Below, one piece after another: positions 16,414 through 25,645 of a DNA stretch of 64,000 nt. The translations under genes and the position numbers were made by a program. Below the pieces are notes generated by a model. The model was not told where the DNA came from. It searched no databases and was given only the letters and a program-made list of their open reading frames with translations. The DNA is taken from the NCBI RefSeq assembly GCF_005048155.1, contig NZ_SUMB01000012.1, forward strand, positions 1 to 64,000, given 5' to 3'. The DNA is from Streptomyces piniterrae (GTDB lineage: Bacteria > Actinomycetota > Actinomycetes > Streptomycetales > Streptomycetaceae). Within the stretch, counting starts at the first letter, position 1. Each line of letters begins with the position of its first letter.

Positions 16414-17045
16414 GCACCGACGCCCCCCTAGCCGACCCCGGACGGCCCGCCGAACCGTACGACGAGCAGTGCGACGAGCGGCACGGCGAAGCGCCCGTCA
16501 GGCCGCCCGCCAGGACGCTGATCGCCGGTGTCGGCAATGTCTTCCTCGGCGACGACGGCTTCGGCGTCGAAGTCGTCCGCCGGCTCGCCGACCTGCCCGT
16601 GCCGCCCGGAACCGAGATCGTCGACGTCGGCGTACGCGGAGTGCACCTCGCGTACCAGATGCTCGACGGCTACCACACGGTGCTGCTGGTCGACGCCTCC
16701 GCGCGGGGCGGCGAACCGGGCACCGTGTACCTCCTCGACGCCACCGAGCCGGCCGCCCCCGCCTGCCCGCAGAGCCCCCCGCTCGACGGCCACCACATGA
16801 CCCCGGACACCGTGCTCGCCCTGCTCGACACGCTCAGCGCGGGCACCGGCGGCAGCCGCCCGGAGCGGGTACTGGTCGTCGGCTGCGAACCCGCCGATGT
16901 CGAGGAGGGCATCGGGCTGAGCGAGCCGGTCGGCGCCGCGGTCGACGAAGCCGTACGGATGATCCTGGAACTGCTCGAAGCGGCGCCGGCGCAGGGCGCC
17001 GACGCCCGGTCGCACACCACCGAGAGGAACCCCACATCATGCTGA
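16410..17045 (+). CDS. Hydrogenase maturation protease (HycI/HyaD family)
   Basis: The 211-aa product has the family core LIAGVGNVFLGDDGFGVEVV, in which the acidic residue after GN..LGDD-type sequences binds nickel in precursor large subunit. It continues with VDVGVRGVHLAYQMLDGY and LLVDASARGGEPGTVYLL, and carries His residues in DGHHMTPD. It should cleave the 22-residue tail of the large subunit after His571. Start GTG 16410 overlaps the previous stop. About 34 extra N-terminal residues precede the core, and the C-terminal end overlaps the 34-aa gene at 17039. This is the only candidate endopeptidase in the locus. Confidence 0.88.
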   Translation: MSTDAPLADPGRPAEPYDEQCDERHGEAPVRPPARTLIAGVGNVFLGDDGFGVEVVRRLADLPVPPGTEIVDVGVRGVHLAYQMLDGYHTVLLVDASARGGEPGTVYLLDATEPAAPACPQSPPLDGHHMTPDTVLALLDTLSAGTGGSRPERVLVVGCEPADVEEGIGLSEPVGAAVDEAVRMILELLEAAPAQGADARSHTTERNPTSC

Positions 17046-17143
17046 AACTCGCCCTGGGCGGGGCGGCCACCGCCGCCCTCGCCCTCACCCTCAAGTCCCT
17101 GCTGCCCGACCTGAGGCGCTACCTCCGTATGCGGGCCATGTGA
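17039..17143 (+). CDS. 34-aa DUF6893-type small protein
   Basis: MLKLALGGAATAALALTLKS is followed by LLPDLRRYLRMRAM. A single hydrophobic helix (about residues 4-20) precedes a basic, arginine-rich end. This matches the DUF6893 family of about 35-residue actinobacterial proteins. Its ATG lies inside the protease gene, overlapping by 7 bases, with GAGAGGAAC as a ribosome site. It could be a membrane-associated peptide of the hydrogenase complex; that is inference. Its size makes it easy to miss. Confidence 0.7.
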   Translation: MLKLALGGAATAALALTLKSLLPDLRRYLRMRAM

Positions 17144-17316
17144 CCGCTGGGAGGGGGCGACGCTGCACCGAACGGTGTACGCGGCGCCGCCGCCCCGGCG
17201 AGGCACCCCGGGTGCCCTACGGGCGCGCAGTCTAATGAACCCGTCCGACGAAGCGAGCGGCACCCGGTTCGGGAAACCGGGCGGTACCCGGCCAACCCCC
17301 ACCCGGACGGAGACCG

Positions 17317-17751
17317 ATGCACGAGATGTCCATCGCGCTGGCGGTCGTGGACCAGGTCGAACGCGCGGCCCCGCCCCCCGGGGCGACGGCGGTCAGCAGC
17401 GTCCGGCTCCAGGTCGGCGAACTGGCCGGAGTGGTCCCCGAAGCCCTGGCCTTCTCCTTCGAACTCGCCTGCGCGGGAACGCTGTTGGAGGGCGCCGAAC
17501 TCATCACCGAACCCGTCCCGGCCCGCGCCCGCTGCGGCCCCTGCGCCGACACCTGGCAGGTGGGCATGCCGCCACAGCTGAGCTGCCCGCGGTGCGGCGG
17601 TGCGACGGCGGAGCTGCTGTCCGGCCGTGAACTGCAGATCGCCAGCGTGTGCTGGCACGACAACCCGGCACCCGCACGCCGGTCTCCCAAGCCCGCAAAG
17701 CCCGCGACGAGACCCGCACCCACGCCCGTACCGAGCACCGAGGAGCGCTGA
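17317..17751 (+). CDS. hypA: Hydrogenase nickel chaperone HypA
   Basis: The 144-aa protein starts MHEMSIALAVV, with the nickel-binding MHE N-terminus. It has two CxxC pairs (RCGPCADTW and SCPRCGGA) that form the HypA zinc site. A proline/alanine-rich tail of about 25 residues extends beyond the usual length of about 115. HypA hands nickel to the large subunit together with HypB. The gene heads the hypABFCDE run, 174 bases after the 34-aa gene. That gap contains a small palindrome CACCGAACGGTG (17166-17177) and may hold a separate promoter. HypB begins 3 bases after its stop. Confidence 0.92.
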   Translation: MHEMSIALAVVDQVERAAPPPGATAVSSVRLQVGELAGVVPEALAFSFELACAGTLLEGAELITEPVPARARCGPCADTWQVGMPPQLSCPRCGGATAELLSGRELQIASVCWHDNPAPARRSPKPAKPATRPAPTPVPSTEER

Positions 17752-17754
17752 ACC

Positions 17755-18558
17755 ATGTGCCGCGTCGTCGACCTGCAACAGGCGGTCCTCGCCAAGAACG
17801 ACGCCTGCGCCCATGCGCTCCGCGAGGATCTGGCGGCCCGCGGCACCGCCGTCATCAACCTGCTGTCCAGTCCGGGCAGTGGCAAGACCGCCCTGCTGGA
17901 GCGGGAACTCACGCTCGCCCGGCGCCGGGGCGTGCCGGTGGCGGCGCTGACCGCCGACCTCGCCACCGAGAACGACGCGGTACGGCTCGCCCGCTCCGGT
18001 GCGCCCGTCAAGCAGGTCCTCACCGACGGACTGTGCCACCTCGAAGCGCACATGCTGGGCGGGCACCTCGACGGCTGGCTCCCGCCGGACACCCGGCTGC
18101 TGTTCGTCGAGAACGTGGGCAATCTCGTCTGCCCGGCCTCCTACGACCTGGGGGAGACACTGCGGATCGTGCTCGCCTCGGTGACCGAGGGGGAGGACAA
18201 ACCGCTGAAGTACCCGACCGCCTTCGGGCTGGCCCATCTGGTCGTGGTGACGAAGACCGATATCGCGGAGGCCGTCGGTTTCGACGCCGAGGCGTTCCGC
18301 GCCAACGTCGAACGGGTCAACCCCGGCGTGGAGATCGTCCGCACCTCGGCGCGCCGGGGCGAGGGGGACGGCGTCCTGCTGGACCGGGCACTGGCGGCCC
18401 GCGACGGCGCTCCGCGTCATGTCCCGGTCATGGCCAGGCAGTCCCACGACGGTCATGGTCACGGCGGCGACGCGGGCCATGGCCACGACGCGGACCACGG
18501 ACACGGCACCGGTCACAGCCACCCGCACCCCGGCACCGTGGCGTCGAGCAGCTCATGA
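17755..18558 (+). CDS. hypB: Hydrogenase nickel-insertion GTPase HypB with C-terminal His tail
   Basis: The 267-aa GTPase has a P-loop LLSSPGSGKTALLE (about residues 36-49), a metal-site region DGLCHLEAHML, a switch segment ENVGNLVCPASYDLGE and the guanine motif TKTD. These are all typical of HypB. It lacks the N-terminal CxxCGC nickel motif of the E. coli protein. Instead the last 40 residues are a histidine-rich tail (HDGHGHGGDAGHGHDADHGH and beyond) that could store nickel. His-rich regions usually lie at the N-terminus in HypB, so this placement is unusual. It overlaps hypF by 4 bases. Confidence 0.93.
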   Translation: MCRVVDLQQAVLAKNDACAHALREDLAARGTAVINLLSSPGSGKTALLERELTLARRRGVPVAALTADLATENDAVRLARSGAPVKQVLTDGLCHLEAHMLGGHLDGWLPPDTRLLFVENVGNLVCPASYDLGETLRIVLASVTEGEDKPLKYPTAFGLAHLVVVTKTDIAEAVGFDAEAFRANVERVNPGVEIVRTSARRGEGDGVLLDRALAARDGAPRHVPVMARQSHDGHGHGGDAGHGHDADHGHGTGHSHPHPGTVASSSS

Positions 18559-20978
18559 CCACCGGGCAGGTCGACACGGCCCCCGGTACCGGCACCGCCC
18601 CCGCTCCCGCGACGGCCGCCGCGCGTTGCCGGTTCACCGTGCGCGGGGTCGTCCAGGGCGTGGGATTCCGCCCGTTCGTGCATGCCCTGGCCACCGAACT
18701 GGGCCTGACCGGCCATGTCACCAACACCGCCGAGGGAGTCAGCGCCGAGGTCGAGGGCACGCCCGCGGCTCTGGCCCGCTTCCGCGCCCGGATCAGCGGG
18801 GACGCGCCACCGCTGGCCGTGGTGGAGGCCGTCGAGGCGCAGGACATCGCCGCCACGGGCGGCCGCGGCTTCACCATCCTGCCCTCCCGGGCCGACGGCC
18901 CGGCCCGCACCCTGGTCGCCCCGGATGCCGCCACCTGTGACGCCTGCCTGGCCGAGCTGACCGACCCGGCCGACCGCCGCCACCGGCACCCGTTCCTCAC
19001 CTGTACGCACTGCGGGCCGCGCTTCACCCTCGTCACCGGGCTGCCCTACGACCGCGCCCAGACGACCATGGCGCGCTTCCCGATGTGCCCCGACTGCGCC
19101 CGGGAGTACGCCGACCCGACCGACCGGCGGTTCCACGCCCAGCCCATCGCCTGCCACGACTGCGGCCCCCGGCTGCGCCTGCTCACCGCGGACCCGGCCG
19201 ACCGCACCCGCCCGCCGCGTCCGGTGACCGGCCCCGATCCCGTCGCCGAGACCCGCCGGCTGCTCGCCGCCGGAGCGATCGTGGCCGTCAAGGGCCTCGG
19301 CGGCTACCACCTCGTCTGCGACGCCTCCGACGACGCCGCTGTCGCTCTGCTGCGCCGCCGCAAGGGCCGCGGCGACAAACCCTTCGCTCTGATGGCCCGT
19401 CACCTCACTGATGTTCAGCACCTGGTGGACATCAGCCCCGAGGAACGTGCGCTGCTCACCGGTGCGGTACGGCCCATCGTCCTGCTGCGCCGTAAGCCGC
19501 ACCCCGCCCCGGCCCATGGAGCGCCGGAACCGTCCCCCGCCGTCGCCCCCGGCAGCCCCGACCTCGGCGTCATGCTCCCGTACACCCCGCTGCACCACCT
19601 GCTGCTCGGGCTGCCCGGAGACCCCCGTGGCCCCCGACTGCTCGTCATGACCAGCGGCAATGTCGCGGGCGAACCGATCGTCACCGATGACGACGAAGCC
19701 CTGCGGCGCCTGGCGCACCTGGCCGACGCGTGGCTCGCCCACGATCGCCGGATCCAGGTGCCGTGCGACGACTCCGTGGTCCGTATCTGCGACGGGGAGC
19801 CGCTGTTCGTGCGCAGGTCCCGCGGCTACGCCCCGTTCCCGGTCCCGCTCCCGGTGCCGGTACGGCCCGCACTCGCGGTCGGCGGCGACCTGAAGAACGT
19901 GCTCTGCCTGGCCGAAGGCCACCGCGCCTGGCTGTCCGCGCACATCGGCGACATGGACGACCTGGCCACCCAGACCGCCTTCGAGCGGGCCGAGGCACAT
20001 CTGGAGACGGTCACCGGAGTACGCCCCCGACTCCTCGCCGCCGACCGGCATCCCGGCTACCACTCCGGCCGGTGGGCGCAGCGCCACACGGACGGCAGAC
20101 CGCTCGTCCGGGTCCAGCACCACCATGCGCATATCGCCGCCGCCATGGCCGAACACGGCCTGGACGGCGCCCGCCCGGTCATCGGCGTCGCCTTCGACGG
20201 CACCGGATACGGGGACGACGGCGCAGTCTGGGGCGGTGAGATCCTGCTCGCCGACTACACCGGCTACCACCGCTTCGGCCAGCTCGCCTACGTCCCGCTG
20301 CCCGGCGGCGACACCACGGTCCGGCGCCCCTACCGGATGGCGCTCGCGCAGCTGCGCGCCGCCGGCCTCGACTGGGCCGACGACCTGCCCCCGACGGCGG
20401 CCTGCCGGCCGGACGAACAGCGGCTGCTGGCACGGCAGTTGGACCGCGGCCTGCACTGCGTCCCCACCTCCAGCATGGGCCGCCTCTTCGACGCCGTCTC
20501 CTCGCTCGCCGGGATCTGCCACCACGCCGGATACGAGGCGCAGGCCGCACTCGCCCTCGAAGCCGCGGCGCTCACCGCGGGCCCCGACCCCGGCCCCGGC
20601 TACACCTTCGCCCTGCGGTCCGCACCGCCCGCCACGGGGACCGCCGACCTCGTCGCCGACCCGGCCCCGGTGCTCGCCGCCATCGTGGCGGACCTCCGCA
20701 CGGGCACCGACCCGGCCCTGATCGCGGCCCGCTTCCACACCGCGGTCGCCGGCCTCGTCCGACGGCTCTGTGCCCGGGCCAGGGAGCGCACCGGCCTGCG
20801 CACCGTCGCCCTGACCGGCGGCGTCTTCGCCAACACCCTGCTGGCCCGGGACACCGCCCGCCTGCTGCGGGAGGACGGCCACACCGTGCTGCGCCACCGC
20901 CGGGTCCCGCCCAACGACGGGGGACTGGCGCTCGGCCAGATCGTGGTGGCGGCGCGCCGGGCGGGAGCCGCGCCCTGA
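18555..20978 (+). CDS. hypF: Carbamoyltransferase HypF
   Basis: The 807-aa product makes the thiocarbamate precursor of the CN ligands from carbamoyl phosphate. Domains in order are: acylphosphatase-like (VRGVVQGVGFRPFVHAL, about residues 30-110); two zinc fingers (CDACLAEL...CTHCGPRFT and CPDCAREY...CHDCGPRL); a YrdC-like nucleotide-binding domain (VKGLGGYHLVCDA, RRKGRGDKPFALM); and a Kae1/TobZ-like carbamoyltransferase domain (QHHHAHIAAAMAEH, GVAFDGTGYGDDG, LTGGVFANTLL). ATG 18555 overlaps the hypB stop. Length and all motifs are normal, so the protein should be functional and supply HypE. Confidence 0.95.
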   Translation: MTTGQVDTAPGTGTAPAPATAAARCRFTVRGVVQGVGFRPFVHALATELGLTGHVTNTAEGVSAEVEGTPAALARFRARISGDAPPLAVVEAVEAQDIAATGGRGFTILPSRADGPARTLVAPDAATCDACLAELTDPADRRHRHPFLTCTHCGPRFTLVTGLPYDRAQTTMARFPMCPDCAREYADPTDRRFHAQPIACHDCGPRLRLLTADPADRTRPPRPVTGPDPVAETRRLLAAGAIVAVKGLGGYHLVCDASDDAAVALLRRRKGRGDKPFALMARHLTDVQHLVDISPEERALLTGAVRPIVLLRRKPHPAPAHGAPEPSPAVAPGSPDLGVMLPYTPLHHLLLGLPGDPRGPRLLVMTSGNVAGEPIVTDDDEALRRLAHLADAWLAHDRRIQVPCDDSVVRICDGEPLFVRRSRGYAPFPVPLPVPVRPALAVGGDLKNVLCLAEGHRAWLSAHIGDMDDLATQTAFERAEAHLETVTGVRPRLLAADRHPGYHSGRWAQRHTDGRPLVRVQHHHAHIAAAMAEHGLDGARPVIGVAFDGTGYGDDGAVWGGEILLADYTGYHRFGQLAYVPLPGGDTTVRRPYRMALAQLRAAGLDWADDLPPTAACRPDEQRLLARQLDRGLHCVPTSSMGRLFDAVSSLAGICHHAGYEAQAALALEAAALTAGPDPGPGYTFALRSAPPATGTADLVADPAPVLAAIVADLRTGTDPALIAARFHTAVAGLVRRLCARARERTGLRTVALTGGVFANTLLARDTARLLREDGHTVLRHRRVPPNDGGLALGQIVVAARRAGAAP

Positions 20979-21040
20979 GCGACAGTGACGTCGGCCGGCA
21001 CGGCGAGGCGACGCAACGCACCCACGATGAGGAGAGGCCC

Positions 21041-21397
21041 ATGTGCCTGGCGGTACCCGGCAAGGTTCTGGAGATCGAGGAACGGGACGGCACCCGTATG
21101 GCCACCGTCGACTTCGGCGGCGTGGTCAAGGACGTCTGCCTGGAATACGTCCCCGACCTGGCGGTGGGCGAGTACGCGATCGTCCATGTGGGCTTCGCGC
21201 TGCAACGGCTGGACGAGGAATCGGCCCGGCAGACCCTCGCCCTCTTCGAGGAACTCGGCCTGCTCCAGGAGGAGTTCGGCGACCCCTGGGCGGCGGCCGC
21301 GGAGGCGAACGGCACACCGGAAGCCGATGGGGGTGCCCCCGCTCGAACGAAGTTGAGAGTGGGGGAGAGCGACGGAGCGCGGGAGGCGCGGCAGTGA
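21041..21397 (+). CDS. hypC: Hydrogenase assembly chaperone HypC
   Basis: The 118-aa protein begins [14 protein letters not shown]. The N-terminal cysteine (Cys2 after Met removal) binds the Fe(CN)2CO unit in complex with HypD. The core ends near residue 85 ([12 protein letters not shown]). The remaining 30 residues ([20 protein letters not shown]) are mostly encoded by a dispersed Streptomyces palindrome at 21328-21367, so the protein has gained a tail of no evident function. A GAGGAGAGG ribosome site precedes the ATG. HypD starts in the overlap GTGA. Confidence 0.92.
   Translation: MCLAVPGKVLEIEERDGTRMATVDFGGVVKDVCLEYVPDLAVGEYAIVHVGFALQRLDEESARQTLALFEELGLLQEEFGDPWAAAAEANGTPEADGGAPARTKLRVGESDGAREARQ
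21328..21367. repeat. Streptomyces short palindromic repeat within hypC
   Basis: GATGGGGGTGCCCCCGCTCG followed by AACGAAGTTGAGAGTGGGGGAG matches the widespread Streptomyces intergenic repeat. CCCCCGCTC pairs with GAGAGTGGGGG around a short loop. It has landed in the 3' end of hypC and is translated. Confidence 0.65.
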
Positions 21398-22518
21398 AGT
21401 ACATCGACGAATTCCAGGACCCCGAGCTGGCCCGCCGCCTGCTCGACGACATCCGGGCGACGGTGACCCGGCCCTGGGCCCTGATGGAGGTCTGCGGCGG
21501 CCAGACCCACACCATCATCCGGCACGGCATCGACCAACTCCTCCCGGAACAGGTCGAGTTGATCCATGGCCCCGGCTGCCCGGTCTGTGTGACACCGCTC
21601 GAAGTCATCGACAAGGCCCTGGAGATCGCCGCCCGGCCCGACGTGATCTTCTGTTCCTTCGGCGACATGCTCCGCGTCCCCGGCAGCGACCGCGACCTGT
21701 TCCGGGTACGCAGCGAAGGCGGCGACGTACGCGTCGTCTACTCCCCGCTCGACGCGCTGAAGATCGCCCAGCAGAACCCGCACCGCGAGGTCGTGTTCTT
21801 CGGCATCGGCTTCGAAACCACCGCACCACCCAACGCCATGACGGTCTATCAGGCCCGCAGGCTGGGCATCCCCAACTTCAGCCTGCTGGTCTCGCACGTC
21901 CGCGTACCGCCGGCCATCGAGGCGATCATGAGCTCGCCGAGCTGCCGGGTGCAGGGGTTCCTCGCCGCCGGACACGTGTGCAGCGTGATGGGCACGGGGG
22001 AGTACCCCGCACTGGCCGAACGCTTCCAGGTCCCGATCGTCGTCACCGGCTTCGAACCGCTGGACATCCTGGAGGGCATCCGCCGCGCCGTCCGCCAGCT
22101 GGAACGCGGCGACCACACCGTGGACAACGCCTATCCGCGCGCCGTACGCGCCGAGGGCAACCCCGCGGCCCAGGCCATGCTCCAGGACGTCTTCGAGGTC
22201 ACCGACCGCTCCTGGCGCGGCATCGGCACCATCCCCGCCAGCGGCTGGCGGCTGTCCCCCCGCTACCGCGACTACGACGCCGAACACCGCTTCTCGGTGG
22301 ACGGCATCACCACCCGCGAGCCCGCCGCCTGCCGCAGCGGAGAAGTCCTCCAGGGACTCCTCAAGCCCCACGAGTGCGAGGCGTTCGGCACCACCTGCAC
22401 CCCGCGCACCCCGCTCGGCGCCACCATGGTCTCCAGCGAGGGCGCCTGCGCCGCCTACTACCTCTACCGCCGACTCGGCGTCACACCCACCCCGCTGGAG
22501 GCGAGCCCCGTTGCCTGA
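21394..22518 (+). CDS. hypD: Hydrogenase maturation iron-sulfur protein HypD
   Basis: The 374-aa product holds the scaffold on which Fe(CN)2CO is assembled with HypC. Conserved motifs are [17 protein letters not shown] (with the Cys of the active site), [10 protein letters not shown] (CxxC), [13 protein letters not shown], and the C-terminal [4Fe-4S] ligands in [28 protein letters not shown] and [10 protein letters not shown]. Start GTG 21394 overlaps hypC, with GGGAGG ahead of it. Length and motifs are normal. The end overlaps the hypE start by 8 bases. Confidence 0.95.
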   Translation: MKYIDEFQDPELARRLLDDIRATVTRPWALMEVCGGQTHTIIRHGIDQLLPEQVELIHGPGCPVCVTPLEVIDKALEIAARPDVIFCSFGDMLRVPGSDRDLFRVRSEGGDVRVVYSPLDALKIAQQNPHREVVFFGIGFETTAPPNAMTVYQARRLGIPNFSLLVSHVRVPPAIEAIMSSPSCRVQGFLAAGHVCSVMGTGEYPALAERFQVPIVVTGFEPLDILEGIRRAVRQLERGDHTVDNAYPRAVRAEGNPAAQAMLQDVFEVTDRSWRGIGTIPASGWRLSPRYRDYDAEHRFSVDGITTREPAACRSGEVLQGLLKPHECEAFGTTCTPRTPLGATMVSSEGACAAYYLYRRLGVTPTPLEASPVA

Positions 22519-23593
22519 CACCACCGTCCCATCCCCTGGCGCGCCCCTGGACATCTCCGGCTGGACCTGCCCCGCCCCGCTGCGCGACCAGCCCCGGGTG
22601 GTCATGGGACACGGCGGAGGCGGCGCGCTCTCCGCCGAACTCGTCCAGCAGATCTTCGCCCCCGCCTTCGGCGGCGAACTCCTCGCCCAGCTCGGAGACT
22701 CCGCGGCACTCTCCCTCGGCGGCGCGCGCCTCGCCTTCTCCACCGACTCCTTCGTCGTCCGGCCGCTGTTCTTCCCCGGCGGCAGCATCGGCGACCTCGC
22801 GGTCAACGGCACCGTGAACGACCTCGCCATGAGCGGCGCACGGGCCGCCTACCTCTCCTGCGGATTCATCCTGGAGGAGGGCGTCGAGATGCCGGTGGTC
22901 GCCGCGGTCGCCGAGGCGATGGGCGCGGCCGCGCGAACCGCCGGCGTCGAGGTGGCGACCGGCGACACCAAAGTGGTGGAGGCCGGCCACGGCGACGGCA
23001 TCTACATCAACACCGCGGGCATCGGCCTGATTCCGGACGGGGTCGATCTGCGCCCGCAGCGCGTGGCCCCCGGCGATGTGGTGCTCGTCAGCGGCCCCAT
23101 CGGCGTCCACGGCGTGGCGATCATGAGTGTGCGGGAGGGCCTGGAATTCGGCGTGGAGATCGAGAGCGACTGCGCGGCGCTCGGCGGCCTCGTCGAAACC
23201 CTGCTCGCCGTCACCCCCGACCTGCACGTACTGCGCGACCCCACCCGGGGTGGCCTCGCCGCCGCCCTCAACGAGATCGCGACCGCCTCCGGCACCGGCG
23301 TCGTCATCCAGGAACGTGCCGTCCCCGTCCCGCCCACCGTCGCCAACGCCTGCGCCATCCTCGGCCTGGACCCGATGTACGTCGCCAACGAGGGCAAACT
23401 CGTCGCCTTCGTGCCCCGCGACCACGCCGACGCCGTGCTGGACGCGATGCGCGCCCACCCCCTGGGCGCCGGGGCCGCGGCGATCGGCGAGGTCGTCGGG
23501 GACCACCCGGGGATGGTGGTGGCGCGCACTCCGCTCGGCGGCACCCGGGTGGTGGACCTGCCGATGGGAGAGCAACTGCCGCGGATCTGCTGA
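22511..23593 (+). CDS. hypE: Carbamoyl dehydratase HypE
   Basis: The 360-aa protein dehydrates the carbamoyl group on its C-terminal cysteine to a cyano group using ATP. It has the PurM/AIRS-like fold motifs [52 protein letters not shown] and [10 protein letters not shown]. The C-terminus ends in the required PRIC, with the terminal Cys. TTG 22511 is the earliest start, overlapping hypD by 8 bases. It is the last gene of the hydrogenase locus and converges with the acyl-CoA synthetase 40 bases away. Confidence 0.95.
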   Translation: MPDTTVPSPGAPLDISGWTCPAPLRDQPRVVMGHGGGGALSAELVQQIFAPAFGGELLAQLGDSAALSLGGARLAFSTDSFVVRPLFFPGGSIGDLAVNGTVNDLAMSGARAAYLSCGFILEEGVEMPVVAAVAEAMGAAARTAGVEVATGDTKVVEAGHGDGIYINTAGIGLIPDGVDLRPQRVAPGDVVLVSGPIGVHGVAIMSVREGLEFGVEIESDCAALGGLVETLLAVTPDLHVLRDPTRGGLAAALNEIATASGTGVVIQERAVPVPPTVANACAILGLDPMYVANEGKLVAFVPRDHADAVLDAMRAHPLGAGAAAIGEVVGDHPGMVVARTPLGGTRVVDLPMGEQLPRIC

Positions 23594-23633
23594 GGCCGCC
23601 TCCCACGGCGAGCAACCCCATGGTGCGCAGTGC

Positions 23634-25430
23634 TCATGAGGAATACAGCGCCTCGATCTCCTTCGCGTAGCGCTCCGCCACCGCCGCCCGTCGCACCTTC
23701 AGCGTCGGTGTGAGCTCCCCGGATTCGACCGCGAGATCCTCCGCCAGAATCGCGAAGGCGCGGATCCGGGCCGGGCGGGCCGCCCGCTCGTTGGCCGCAT
23801 CCACCGCCTCCTGCACCAGCGCGCGGACCGCCGGGTGGCGGGCCGGGACGTCGCCGAGCCGCGTGCCCGTGCGGGCGGCCCACGTCGCGATCTCCTCGGG
23901 GTCCAGGGTGATCAGCGCGACCGGGTACGGGCGGCGGTCACCGATCATCACCGCGCGGGAGACATAGCGCGACTGCTGGATGGCGAACTCCACCGTCGAC
24001 GGAGTGAGGTTCTTGCCGCTGGAGGTGATGATCAGCTCCTTCTTGCGGCCGGTGATGGACAGGAAACCGTCGGCGTCGAGCGCGCCCAGGTCGCCGGTGT
24101 GCAGCCAGCCGTCGGCGTCCAGCGCCTCCGCGTCCGCTGCCGGGTTCGCGTGGTAGCCGGCGAAGATGTTGGTGCCGCGGGCCAGCACCTCACCGTCCTC
24201 CGCGATCCGTACCTCGCAGCCCGCGACCGGCCGCCCCACCGTCCCGTACCGCACCGCGCCCGGATGGTTGAGCGAGATGACACCCGCCGACTCCGTCATG
24301 CCGTACCCCTCATGGACGGCGATACCGCAGGCCCGCAGAAAGTCCAGGGTCTGCGGGGCGATCGGCGCCGCGCCGGTCAGTGCCCACCTCAGCCGTCCCC
24401 CGAAAGCCGCCCGGACCAGCGAGAACAGCGTCCCGTCGGCGGCCCGCCAGCGCTCCAGCAGCTCCCCGCCCGGCTCCTCGCCGCGGTCTCGCAGCTCGGC
24501 GACCTCGACGCCGGTCCGTACTGCCGCCTCGAAGCGGTCCAGGCCGCCCTCCTGCGACTCGGCCAGCGAGCGGACCGTGGCATACACCTTCTCGAAGAGG
24601 CGGGGCACGGACGGCAGATGTGTCGGACGGGCCTCCGCCAGCTCGGCGACCACGTTCTCGATCTTCCCGCCGAAGTAGCAGAGCGTGCCGCCGAGCAGCA
24701 GCGCCTTCAACTCGATGAGCTGGGCGAGGAGATGGGCGAGCGGGAGATAGAGATAGGTGACATCGCCGGGGCCGCCCGCGATGAGGTGCGCGGTGCTGTC
24801 CTGCACGGCGGCGAAGTTGCCGTGGGTGAGCCGGCAGCCCTTGGGCGGGCCGGTGGTGCCCGAGGTGTAGACGATGGCCGCGAGATCGGCGCCGGTGACC
24901 GCCGCCGAGCGGGCCCGGAGTTCCGGCAGCGCGGCGGGGGAGGGGAGGGCGTCCAGCGCGAGGTACCCGTCCCCGGCCCCGTCCGCCTGCTCCGCCCCGT
25001 TCCCCGTCTCGGTCAGCAGGGCGATATGCCGCAGGGCGGGCAGCTCGGAGCGGATGCGCGCGACCCGGGCCGCCTGCTCCCGCCCCTCGCAGATGACGGC
25101 ACACGCGCCGGAGTCCGCCAGCACCCAGGCGAGTTCCCCGTCCCCCGCCGTCGGATAGACCGGCACCACGGCAGCGCCCGTCGCGAGCACCCCGAAGTGC
25201 GCATACGTCCACTCCGGGCGGGTCTCGGAGAGAATCGCCACCCGGTCGCCCGCCCGCACCCCCAGCCCGCCGATCAGCCCGCGCCCCACCGCCCTTACAG
25301 CGTCCCGGAGTTGGCCGTACGTGCGGTCGCCCCACCCCTCGCCCTCTCGGAAGCGCAACGCGGGAAGATCGTGGAACCGCTCCGCCGTCCATTCGGTGAA
25401 CACGGCGAGGGTGTCGGGCCTGTTGTGCAT
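23634..25430 (-). CDS. Long-chain acyl-CoA synthetase (AMP-forming)
   Basis: The 598-aa enzyme activates fatty acids with ATP and CoA. The P-loop-like motif YTSGTTGPPKG lies near residue 200. Further motifs are YLPLAHLLAQ, the A5 region GYGMTESAGVI, the GDLG...DGFLSITGRKKELIITSSGKN adenylation/hinge segment and the C-terminal LTPTLKVRRAAV lysine region. ATG 25430 follows GGGAGG; the frame opens 30 bases earlier without a ribosome site. It diverges from an AraC regulator that probably controls it. Its last 30 residues closely resemble the partial protein at 63689-64000, a paralogue. Confidence 0.9.
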   Translation of the reverse strand: MHNRPDTLAVFTEWTAERFHDLPALRFREGEGWGDRTYGQLRDAVRAVGRGLIGGLGVRAGDRVAILSETRPEWTYAHFGVLATGAAVVPVYPTAGDGELAWVLADSGACAVICEGREQAARVARIRSELPALRHIALLTETGNGAEQADGAGDGYLALDALPSPAALPELRARSAAVTGADLAAIVYTSGTTGPPKGCRLTHGNFAAVQDSTAHLIAGGPGDVTYLYLPLAHLLAQLIELKALLLGGTLCYFGGKIENVVAELAEARPTHLPSVPRLFEKVYATVRSLAESQEGGLDRFEAAVRTGVEVAELRDRGEEPGGELLERWRAADGTLFSLVRAAFGGRLRWALTGAAPIAPQTLDFLRACGIAVHEGYGMTESAGVISLNHPGAVRYGTVGRPVAGCEVRIAEDGEVLARGTNIFAGYHANPAADAEALDADGWLHTGDLGALDADGFLSITGRKKELIITSSGKNLTPSTVEFAIQQSRYVSRAVMIGDRRPYPVALITLDPEEIATWAARTGTRLGDVPARHPAVRALVQEAVDAANERAARPARIRAFAILAEDLAVESGELTPTLKVRRAAVAERYAKEIEALYSS

Positions 25431-25645
25431 CGTGCCTCCCGGAGAGCCAACGGCTGCCAAGAACTGTCACGGAATGCCAAGAACGGGGTGCGTTCGACGG
25501 ATCGCGGGCCGGCCCTGGAAGGCCTGTCGCCCGTACCCGCCCGTACTTGCCCGTACGACGCTAGAGACACACCCTGACCCCCGAGGATGACGAGAACCGT
25601 CACCCTCGCTGACCTCTTCGCTCACGGCGGCTACCGTGTCGGGGC

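Noticed and set aside
17649-18554. Long N-terminal extension of the hypF frame
   Set aside because: The extension overlaps hypA and hypB in another frame. HypF homologues begin shortly before the acylphosphatase domain, and an ATGA overlap at 18555 explains the start.
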